Source: Halobacteriales archaeon (lineage in GTDB: Archaea > Thermoplasmatota > E2 > JACPAO01 > JAHFTW01). From it: a DNA stretch of 5,009 nt. The stretch is from contig JAIVGU010000061.1 of NCBI GenBank assembly GCA_020201445.1, positions 1-5,009 on the forward strand, given 5' to 3'. Below the pieces are notes generated by a model. That model searched no databases, was not told the origin of the DNA, and was given only the letters and a program-made list of their open reading frames with translations. Made by a program: the position numbers and the translations under genes. The number at the start of each line of letters is the position of its first letter. The first letter of the stretch is position 1. Positions 1-5,009 of this stretch are shown piece after piece.

Positions 1-1403
1 CAAGTGGTCTCGGCGTAATCCAGGGCCTTCTTCTGCTGGACGCCAGGATGGGCGTGCACCCACTCCAGGAGGTCATGCAGAGGGGGCTCGCGCATGAGGA
101 CCGTCTTCTGCCACCCTGGGCCCGCCTTCGCGGGAAAGAAGCGGTGGCTACCGCGCTGCTCGATCTCGGTCAGGAGTCGGCTGCGCACCAAGAGCGTAGC
201 GTGGGCGCGCAGGGTCGTGCGGGGGATTCCGGTGGCCCGGCTCAACTCGCGCAGCGTGGTGCCGGGGTGCTGCTGGACGTAGTCGTGGATGGCCTTGCGG
301 CGCGGGTTCTGGAGCCCCCGCTCGAACAAACGCGTGAACAGGCCAGCCGCGATGATCTTGTACACCACCACAGTCGCGACGGCAATGGCTGCGGCCGCGC
401 CGGCGGTGGCCCAGCCCAGTTGTTCAAGGGTCACCTTGGCCACTGGCGTCTCGTCGAGGGAGAGGCCGGTGAGGTTGCCGCCGAATTGGGTCCGCATCCC
501 GGAAGGCGACGGCTCTAGCCCCGAGAGCTGGATTTGGCCTCGCGCCCAGAGCGTGTGGTTGGCCGGGTTGAAGCAATCGCCACAGCCCCCGGTGCTGTGG
601 CCTTCGGGCAAACGCACCCACCCTGCCACGTCCAGGTCGACGCGGGGGCCTCCGGCTAGGACCACAGCGGTCGTGCCGAAGCCGGTCAAGCGGCCTCCGG
701 TGGCGGCGAAGGCTCCGTAGGAGTAGGAGGTGGAAGTGATGCTTCGGCCCAGAGGGAGGGGAACCGTAGTCTTTGAGGAGCCACCCCCGCTCGGGCAAGG
801 GTCTTTGGAGCAAGTGATGGAGGCACTGTACCACTCCAGTTTGGTGACGTTCTCGGCTTCGACCTGGAAGGAGATTGTGCCGCCGCTAGGGGGGATTTCG
901 GCGCGCAGGGCGGCGTCGTGGGTGCCGCTGCACTGCGAGCGGGCGACGTGCTGGTAAAGTTCGGTGTCGCTCAACAAATCGCTCAGGCAGGACGCCGCGG
1001 GCTTGTCCTTCAGAAGTCCCGTGAAGTCCCCCGCCGTGAAGCGGAGGCGTTGCGCCTCGACGTAGAGGGAACCAGGGCGCTGCGCGAAGGCTGCATGGGC
1101 TTGAACACTCGCGAAGGTCGCGGGGTCATGACTCGTGACGGATTGCGGAGTGGCGTTGAAGCGGTAGCCATCGACGTGCGCCTCGGTGTCCGTCACGTTG
1201 TCATACTGGACCGGGCCCGCCAGGGTCGCGTCAAACCCTGCATCCTGCCCCTTGAAGATGAACAGGGCCCAGGTCCCGGTCCCGTTGAGCGTGCCGCCTA
1301 GCTGCGCTGGGGGCTGGAACTCGATGGCTTGCAGCCCGGCGCTGGCCGGCACACTGACCAAGGGCAGGCAAAAGAGCGCTAGGGGGACAGCGGCTGGGCG
1401 CAT
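1..1403 (-). CDS. Membrane-spanning winged-helix regulator with exported sensor-like domain (3' end missing)
   Basis: The reading frame starts at ATG 1403 and stays open to the left edge, giving 467 residues without a stop; the C-terminus lies outside the window. Residues 1-22 form a signal peptide (likely cut after SVPASA). Residues 23-325 are a probable extracytoplasmic region with paired cysteines (139/158, 198/203, 274/277, pairing inferred) and several N-x-T/S sequons. Residues about 331-356 are a membrane helix rich in Ala/Val. Basic residues follow (FERGLQNPRRK), fitting a cytoplasmic side. Residues 368-425 fit a winged helix-turn-helix: LRELSRATGIPRTTLRAHA as the HTH, then a beta-wing ending near RGSHRFFPA. 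A second similar module seems to begin at about residue 440 (LHDLLEWVHAHPGVQQKKAL) and is cut. Membrane-linked winged-helix proteins of this order are common in archaea; the ligand and DNA target are unknown. The start overlaps the upstream lipoprotein gene by 25 bases, with GGGGA seven bases or so upstream, suggesting translational coupling. Confidence 0.85.
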   Translation of the reverse strand, partial: MRPAAVPLALFCLPLVSVPASAGLQAIEFQPPAQLGGTLNGTGTWALFIFKGQDAGFDATLAGPVQYDNVTDTEAHVDGYRFNATPQSVTSHDPATFASVQAHAAFAQRPGSLYVEAQRLRFTAGDFTGLLKDKPAASCLSDLLSDTELYQHVARSQCSGTHDAALRAEIPPSGGTISFQVEAENVTKLEWYSASITCSKDPCPSGGGSSKTTVPLPLGRSITSTSYSYGAFAATGGRLTGFGTTAVVLAGGPRVDLDVAGWVRLPEGHSTGGCGDCFNPANHTLWARGQIQLSGLEPSPSGMRTQFGGNLTGLSLDETPVAKVTLEQLGWATAGAAAAIAVATVVVYKIIAAGLFTRLFERGLQNPRRKAIHDYVQQHPGTTLRELSRATGIPRTTLRAHATLLVRSRLLTEIEQRGSHRFFPAKAGPGWQKTVLMREPPLHDLLEWVHAHPGVQQKKALDYAETT

Positions 1404-2281
1404 TCGAAGTCCCCATAACGTTTGAGGTTGGCCGAGAGTTCCATGCTGTCGAACTTCTGGCCGGTCCCAAGGTAGGTGGTCATGCCGTTGTAGGTGTAGA
1501 GCATCGGCGGCTGCATCGTTCCCGGCGTGATGGCAAGGGGCACTTGGTCGAGCAGTGGAACGATGCGGAGGTTGGCGTAGCTCAGGTTGGTCGCGTTGAA
1601 CCAATACATGCGCTCTGTCGAAACAGGGCCTGTGCTACTGGTCGTGTCCGACACGTAGTAGGTGACCTGCGAGGCGGGCTTGCCGGGTTCATTCCATGAC
1701 CAGACCTGGGTGCCGACACCGTTGTGAACGTCCTGCTTGATGTTGAATTGGGCAAAGATGACGGGCAAGTCGTAGGTGGCCTTGAGGTAGTCGGCGAGGT
1801 CTTGGTCGTCCACCCAGAGGGAGTGGAGAATCCACAGCGCAACGATGCCGTCCGTGCCATCCAGGTTGGTGCAGTTCCGTGGGGGGTCCAAGTGGTTGTG
1901 GCGCTCAAACAGCAGGTGGATGGGTCCGCGCTCGAATGGCCCCCAAGAAATCCGGTTGCACTCCGCCATAAGCAAGGATACCTCATCCACGTTCACCGGG
2001 TCGGGGGCGGGCCAGGTCGACGGGTATTCGCCCGGCCCCACGGATTCAGGGTAGTCGAAGACTGTTCCCCCAGTTCGGCAGCGAGTAAGGGAAACCTCCA
2101 GTGGAACGGGCCTCCCTTCAGGAGGGACGAGCGGGTTTTCCGTATTCGTGTTCGTGACGCTGGGCCCACCGGTGGTGCTGGTTTGAGTTGTGGATTCATG
2201 GACAACTTGACCCATGCAACCTGCCAAGAAGAGGAGCGCGGCGAAGGCGGCGACGCCCTGCAACCTCAACGTGTCCATCAT
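1379..2281 (-). CDS. Predicted secreted lipoprotein of unknown function
   Basis: This is a 300-residue protein counted from ATG 2281. A longer GTG start at 2326 is in frame, but it would add 15 residues ahead of the signal peptide and overlap the upstream gene further. ATG 2281 has GGAG eight bases upstream and touches the upstream stop codon. The second ATG at 2278 is almost equally possible. Residues 1-21 are a hydrophobic signal sequence ending in a lipobox, L-A-G-C, with Cys22 as the likely lipidated residue. A Thr/Ser/Asn-rich linker follows (about 23-50), then a folded domain of about 240 residues rich in aromatic residues, with N-x-T/S sequons (NCT 136-138, NAT 229-231, NLS 232-234) and cysteines at 68, 108, 137 and 294. 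The product is probably anchored on the outer face of the membrane. I do not recognise the family. Its place between a secreted protein and a membrane regulator suggests a binding or sensing accessory, which is inference only. Confidence 0.85.
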   Translation of the reverse strand: MMDTLRLQGVAAFAALLFLAGCMGQVVHESTTQTSTTGGPSVTNTNTENPLVPPEGRPVPLEVSLTRCRTGGTVFDYPESVGPGEYPSTWPAPDPVNVDEVSLLMAECNRISWGPFERGPIHLLFERHNHLDPPRNCTNLDGTDGIVALWILHSLWVDDQDLADYLKATYDLPVIFAQFNIKQDVHNGVGTQVWSWNEPGKPASQVTYYVSDTTSSTGPVSTERMYWFNATNLSYANLRIVPLLDQVPLAITPGTMQPPMLYTYNGMTTYLGTGQKFDSMELSANLKRYGDFECAQPLSP

Positions 2282-2709
2282 CACGGGCACTCCAACTTCT
2301 CCACAACCTGAATGGTATGTGTCCACGTCCCCAAGTCCGCCATCCCATTCGCGTACCTCTTTTCACCAAGGTATTGGAAAGTGACAGATTTTGCCCAAGG
2401 CTCGGGCTGCACCGTTCCGGGGACGTCGAAAACCCAAGGGTCGAAGACGCGGCTGGACACCACGCAGAGACCACAGGGAGAGGTGTGGTCGAGGTAGCAA
2501 AGGAGAATGGCCGCTGGGGCAGGTTCCGTTGCGTTCGTGCCAGTCTGGTTGTAGAACTGCCCGGTGGCGGCGTCAATCTGGGCGTGCGCGAATGCCGTGA
2601 GTGCATCCATGATGCCGGGCACATCGTCGGGGGACGGAAGTGGGTCCGCGACCACGGTGGAAGAGATTAGCAGGACACAGAGCGTCAGACCAGGGAAGAA
2701 GCGCTGCAT
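2281..2709 (-). CDS. Small secreted protein of unknown function, first gene of the operon
   Basis: This 142-residue protein starts at ATG 2709 with a clear AGGAG seven bases upstream. Residues 1-21 form a signal peptide (MQRFF, a hydrophobic core, then likely cleavage at VVA-D). No further membrane segment is visible, so the mature product of about 121 residues is probably released or surface-associated. It has two adjacent N-glycosylation sequons (NQT 54-56, NAT 59-61) and a C-G-L-C motif at 79-82, plus Cys71 and Cys141. The CxxC could be a disulfide or a metal/redox site; there is no thioredoxin context to favour redox. The family is not recognised. Its TGA stop shares one base with the ATG of the lipoprotein gene, so the two are almost certainly cotranscribed and translationally linked. 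It is the promoter-proximal gene, so it may be the most abundant product of the operon. Confidence 0.82.
   Translation of the reverse strand: MQRFFPGLTLCVLLISSTVVADPLPSPDDVPGIMDALTAFAHAQIDAATGQFYNQTGTNATEPAPAAILLCYLDHTSPCGLCVVSSRVFDPWVFDVPGTVQPEPWAKSVTFQYLGEKRYANGMADLGTWTHTIQVVEKLECP
2290..2293 (-). promoter_or_regulatory. Ribosome-binding site choosing the lipoprotein start
   Basis: GGAG on the minus strand lies within the last codons of the upstream gene, eight bases before ATG 2281. It favours the ATG at 2281 (or 2278) over the upstream in-frame GTG at 2326, agreeing with the position of the signal peptide. Confidence 0.6.
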
Positions 2710-2716
2710 GGCATTT

Positions 2717-2721
2717 CTCCT
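2717..2721 (-). promoter_or_regulatory. Ribosome-binding site of the small secreted protein
   Basis: AGGAG on the minus strand sits seven bases before ATG 2709. It is the best Shine-Dalgarno match in the window and fixes the start codon. It also argues that the operon transcript is not leaderless. Confidence 0.75.
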
Positions 2722-2745
2722 ATGCTGGTCGCGAGGCGAGCCCCC

Positions 2746-2753
2746 TACTTATA
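2746..2753 (-). promoter_or_regulatory. Archaeal TATA-like box for the minus-strand operon
   Basis: Read on the minus strand the site is TATAAGTA, an AT-rich island in GC-rich surroundings. Its centre lies 40 bases upstream of the ATG at 2709. With the usual archaeal spacing of about 25-27 bases this predicts a start of transcription near 2723-2725 and a short leader that just includes the ribosome-binding site. The bases before it (GTGTGCC) are not a typical purine-rich BRE, so the promoter may be weak or need an activator. It could also be chance. Confidence 0.55.
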
Positions 2754-2760
2754 GGCACAC

Positions 2761-2809
2761 GCCCACTCTTTGGTAAATGATGGATGCTGCGATTTACCAA
2801 AGGGTGGGC
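2761..2809. repeat. Inverted repeat, 18-bp arms, candidate regulator-binding site
   Basis: The left arm GCCCACTCTTTGGTAAAT (2761-2778) and the right arm ATTTACCAAAGGGTGGGC (2792-2809) are reverse complements at 17 of 18 positions, separated by 13 bases. The arm centres are 31 bp apart, about three helical turns, so proteins on the two arms would face the same side of the DNA. The left arm ends only seven bases from the TATA-like box, overlapping where TFB would contact. This position suits an activator or repressor of the operon and possibly of the divergent gene. A remnant of a small mobile element is less likely: no target-site duplication is visible. Confidence 0.75.
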
Positions 2810-2896
2810 TATCCAGGTTAAGTCACCCAGTCATTGCCAGTGCTTGTGACGTCTGGCCCGCCTGAAGCCGCGCCTTGGCGGTGGTCGCCATTTGCT

Positions 2897-2927
2897 CCCC
2901 TGAAACCCCTCCAAACTTCCCTGTCCC
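2897..2927 (-). other. G-quadruplex-like motif on the minus strand
   Basis: Four runs of G (3, 3, 4 and 4 bases, minus strand, 5' to 3') are separated by loops of 3, 9 and 5 bases. The middle loop is longer than the classic limit of seven but itself contains GG. The plus strand has the matching C-runs within a G-poor tract. Folding is possible but not shown; base composition alone could produce it. Confidence 0.35.
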
Positions 2928-2950
2928 TCCATCCGCCAAAAAACCGACCA

Positions 2951-2988
2951 TCCCAGGACCGCGAAGCGGACGCGGTGCGAACCTGGGA
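2951..2988 (+). other. Bulged hairpin before the large surface-protein gene
   Basis: Outer arms TCCCAGG (2951-2957) and CCTGGGA (2982-2988) pair perfectly over 7 bp. Stacked directly inside them, ACCGCG (2958-2963) and CGCGGT (2971-2976) pair over 6 bp. This leaves a 7-base loop (AAGCGGA) and a 5-base bulge (GCGAA) on the 3' side. The structure ends 21 bases before ATG 3010, so it could sit in the leader RNA and affect translation or stability. It matches no riboswitch class I recognise. A DNA operator is an alternative reading. Confidence 0.5.
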
Positions 2989-3009
2989 CAACAACCCACA
3001 GGCGAAACC

Positions 3010-5009
3010 ATGAACCAGCCGACACACCGCACCGCCGCCAGCCTGGCGGTGGCACTCCTCACGGCCCTTGCCGTGATTCAGACCCCCGTCTCTGCCGACT
3101 CGTCAGCAGCGGTGGCCTCGACGCCCTGCCCCGCGAACAACCGGCTCATCACGGGCTCCAGCTTCGTCGTGCCCGCCAACGGCACGCTCGTCCTGGATGG
3201 TCCGACCACCATCCGCGCTGACTCCGTACAAATCCTCGGCACTCTGTTGACCGAGGATGCCGATGGAGCAGCAAAGGATGCGCCCTCTTTGTGCATCGAA
3301 GCCACAAGTCTGACGGTGAGCGGCGTCCTTTGCACTGGGCGCGGCAGCGACGGAACCGTAGCAGCCGGCCCCCTGGCCTGGGGCGGCAACGGTACGCGTG
3401 GGGGCAACTTGGCTGTGAACCTCGTGGCGAACGCTACCGCCAGTCCGTCGTTCACCCTTCAGGGTGGCTTGCTCTGCACCGGGAGCGGCGGAAATGGTGG
3501 ACCTGCCTTCGGCGCTGCGAACGGCGCTCAAAGCATGGTGGTCCTAGACCCCAAGCGGTTCACGCGGCTCTACTCTCTCTGCCAATCGCTTGGCGACGTT
3601 GGCGGAGATGCAGTGGGCCAGCTTGTCAACCTGAAGAAGAGCTCTCTGACCAACGACCTCAGTTTCACGACCCCTCAGATACAGCTATGCGCCTACCTGA
3701 TGCCGGTGCAGGATGTTTTCCAGGACCCGCAGGGCTTCCTCTGCAAGGCACTCACGATTGATGGCGACAGGCCTCCCAGGGTGTGCGACCCCGTCGACAC
3801 CTCCCCTGACCTTGGGAATCCATGCACGCTTCCCGGCATTTCCGAAGTGCCTCCTTGCGGTCCGGTCCCCCAACCTTGCAGCCTGCCAGCCATGGACCTC
3901 GCTCCCGTGATCTGCACACCCGTTCCCCCGACGTGCACTCTACCCGGAATGTCGCTGGTGCCCCTGCTCTGTGGGCCAGTACCGCCGACATGCAGCCTGC
4001 CTGAGGTGAACCTTCTTCCTGCAGTCTGCCAGCCTGTCCCTCAGCCCTGCACCCTGCCCGGAATGTCGCTGGTGCCACTGGTCTGCGGACCGGTTCCGCC
4101 AACATGCAGCCTCCCCGGCGTCTCACAGGTGCCGCCGGTCTGCAAGCCCATGCCCTGCATCACTATCCAGTGTTTGGCGCCTTTTCTGCACTGCGAGGGG
4201 CCTGATTGCGTCCCGCCGCCGCCCTGCACCCTGGACTGTGTTCCCACCTGCCAAGATGTGACACACTCCCCGTACTGTTCCTTCGACCCCATGCCCTATG
4301 TGGACCTAGCCTGGGCTTTGGCGATGGATGCAGCCAGGTTGGTGACAGACTGCTACTCGGCGTCCTCCACAAGCGCCTACGGTGGAATCGGGGCCGACGG
4401 AGGCTTCCTCAGCGTGAACTACCCGCCGGGGTCCACCTCCCTCAACGTTTCCCCTGGCTCCATCTTCCTCGGCAAGGGCGGCGACGGAGGGGACGCGGCC
4501 ACCTTGGGAAGCCGGTACGGGATGAAGACGACCCTTGGCGGGAACGGTGGCGCCAGCAAGGCGGCGTTCAACGACGGTCTTCTGTCGGAGCAGCTCCAGT
4601 GGTTCGGCTCGGGTTTCGGCGGACGAGGCGGCGTCGCGCAGGCGCAATCCAGTTGCATCCTTCCTGGGTGCAGCCTTGAGAACGCGACCTGGTGCGCTGC
4701 TGATTTCGTCGTCCAGAAGGCCTGTTTCAGCACGGCGCATCCAGACTGGGTTTCTGACTTCTGCACGGATGTAGAATACATGGTGCAGCAGTTCCTTGGC
4801 TTCGAGGTGCCTCTGGTGGGGACAGCAGGCAGCGCCGCAAGTGGCGCGACCGGGTCCGCAATCCCAGGCGGCGACGGTGCCAACGGTAGCCAGGGCCACG
4901 CTGGGGTTGACATGAGCGCCGACATTGGCGCTTCAGGCAAGGATGGCAGCGTCGGCCTGAGCTGCTCCGTCACGCATGGGGAGGCAGGGCACGACGGCAG
5001 GGACGGAGG
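3010..5009 (+). CDS. Large secreted glycine-rich, Cys/Pro-repeat surface protein (3' end missing)
   Basis: The frame opens at ATG 3010 and runs without a stop through the right edge: 666 residues so far. Residues 1-29 are a signal peptide (hydrophobic core, likely cleavage VSA-D). Residues about 30-170 have alternating hydrophobic strands and Gly-rich turns (TVSGVLCTGRGSDG at 102-115, LQGGLLCTGSGGNGG at 150-164), resembling beta-solenoid rungs of surface proteins. A less repetitive stretch (171-271) leads to six Cys/Pro repeats (272-382) and a Cys-rich tail (383-423). The Gly-rich rung pattern returns at 478-515 (SPGSIFLGKGGDGGDA) and again from about 605 to the edge, where DG/NG/GAxG patterns are dense. 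Several N-glycosylation sequons occur. No catalytic motif was seen; an adhesin, sheath or structural envelope protein is the likeliest role. The Shine-Dalgarno sequence is weak (AGGCG). The start was chosen for the signal peptide; the frame is also open upstream of it. Confidence 0.85.
   Translation, partial: MNQPTHRTAASLAVALLTALAVIQTPVSADSSAAVASTPCPANNRLITGSSFVVPANGTLVLDGPTTIRADSVQILGTLLTEDADGAAKDAPSLCIEATSLTVSGVLCTGRGSDGTVAAGPLAWGGNGTRGGNLAVNLVANATASPSFTLQGGLLCTGSGGNGGPAFGAANGAQSMVVLDPKRFTRLYSLCQSLGDVGGDAVGQLVNLKKSSLTNDLSFTTPQIQLCAYLMPVQDVFQDPQGFLCKALTIDGDRPPRVCDPVDTSPDLGNPCTLPGISEVPPCGPVPQPCSLPAMDLAPVICTPVPPTCTLPGMSLVPLLCGPVPPTCSLPEVNLLPAVCQPVPQPCTLPGMSLVPLVCGPVPPTCSLPGVSQVPPVCKPMPCITIQCLAPFLHCEGPDCVPPPPCTLDCVPTCQDVTHSPYCSFDPMPYVDLAWALAMDAARLVTDCYSASSTSAYGGIGADGGFLSVNYPPGSTSLNVSPGSIFLGKGGDGGDAATLGSRYGMKTTLGGNGGASKAAFNDGLLSEQLQWFGSGFGGRGGVAQAQSSCILPGCSLENATWCAADFVVQKACFSTAHPDWVSDFCTDVEYMVQQFLGFEVPLVGTAGSAASGATGSAIPGGDGANGSQGHAGVDMSADIGASGKDGSVGLSCSVTHGEAGHDGRDG
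3823..4155 (+). repeat. Six tandem Cys/Pro-rich coding repeats in a paired higher-order pattern
   Basis: Units begin at 3823, 3877, 3934, 3991, 4048 and 4105; the first is 18 residues, the next four are 19 and the last about 17. The consensus is C-[TS]-L-P-x5-P-x2-C-x-P-V-P-x2. Cysteines therefore recur with alternating gaps of 11 and 6 residues (10 in the first unit). Odd units begin CTLPG and carry C-G-P-V-P; even units begin CSLP and have T, Q or K after the second Cys. The array thus looks like three copies of a 37-38-residue pair. Units 3 and 5 differ by one residue but by several synonymous bases, so they are not a very recent duplication. The segment probably forms a rigid, disulfide-braced stalk. 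Confidence 0.9.

Larger units (their letters stand above)
2710..3009. other. Divergent intergenic region of 300 bases
   Basis: This region separates the leftward operon from the rightward surface-protein gene and must carry the control signals of both. Its left half has the operon's TATA-like box, ribosome-binding site and a long inverted repeat. Its right half is strikingly poor in G on the plus strand from about 2896 to 2950, then has a bulged hairpin. No convincing TATA box or strong Shine-Dalgarno sequence was found for the plus-strand gene. The short overlapping reading frames here look like chance in GC-rich DNA. Confidence 0.7.

Noticed and set aside
79..96. Internal methionine in the regulator as an alternative start for a soluble winged-helix protein
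   Set aside because: No Shine-Dalgarno sequence or promoter-like site was evident, and the upstream membrane and outer domains are continuous in frame.
1724..2311. Long plus-strand open frame (195 residues) opposite the lipoprotein gene
   Set aside because: It is antisense to a gene with a signal peptide, lipobox and ribosome-binding site, and its own product has no signal, domain or plausible composition. High GC lengthens chance frames.
2761..2809. Small mobile element with terminal inverted repeats
   Set aside because: Only 13 bases lie between the arms and no target-site duplication flanks them.
2938..2988. Rho-independent-like terminator on the minus strand (hairpin, then a six-T run)
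   Set aside because: No minus-strand gene ends here, and the T-run is seven or more bases from the stem. The hairpin is more sensibly linked to the plus-strand gene.
2818..3062. Three overlapping short minus-strand frames in the divergent region
   Set aside because: Several frames are open at once, all overlap the hairpin and the start of the plus-strand gene, and none has a ribosome-binding site or recognisable product.
3823..4155. CRISPR-like array of direct repeats
   Set aside because: The periodicity of 54-57 bases is fully explained by in-frame protein repeats, with changes mainly at third codon positions and no spacer/repeat contrast.
4306..4973. Minus-strand open frames of 184-197 residues
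   Set aside because: They lie opposite the large glycine-rich gene. Their Ala/Pro/Arg-rich products are what GC-rich antisense frames give, and no start context supports them.

Overview
The window is a GC-rich stretch (mostly C/G third positions) that looks archaeal. The best clues are a membrane-anchored winged-helix regulator whose DNA-binding half follows a C-terminal membrane helix, and a TATA-like box at archaeal promoter distance upstream of the left-hand gene cluster. An uncultivated Thermoplasmatota-type archaeon would fit, but this is inferred from architecture only. A GC-rich bacterium with large glycine-rich surface proteins is the main alternative. No rRNA, tRNA, CRISPR array, transposase or known metabolic gene was seen.

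Layout. Positions 1-2709 hold three tightly packed minus-strand genes, read right to left. They encode a small secreted protein (2709-2281), a predicted lipoprotein (2281-1379) and a signal-anchored transmembrane protein ending in winged helix-turn-helix domains (1403 to the left edge, incomplete). The first two share one base at their stop/start codons, and the last two overlap by 25 bases, so they are very likely one operon. Positions 2710-3009 are a divergent intergenic region. It holds a TATA-like box and ribosome-binding site for the minus-strand operon, an 18-bp-arm inverted repeat next to that TATA box, a G-quadruplex-like motif, and a bulged hairpin just before the plus-strand gene. 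Positions 3010-5009 are the start of a very large secreted plus-strand protein, still open at the right edge. It has glycine-rich beta-solenoid-like segments interrupted by six tandem Cys/Pro repeats of 18-19 residues and a Cys-rich tail.

How the parts may work together (inference). All four products carry an export signal, so the locus looks devoted to the cell surface. Two extracytoplasmic proteins are co-encoded with a membrane-spanning regulator whose outer domain could sense the envelope or a ligand and whose inner domain could bind DNA. The inverted repeat between the operon and the divergent surface-protein gene is a natural candidate for its binding site. None of the four products could be assigned to a named family beyond the winged-helix domain.
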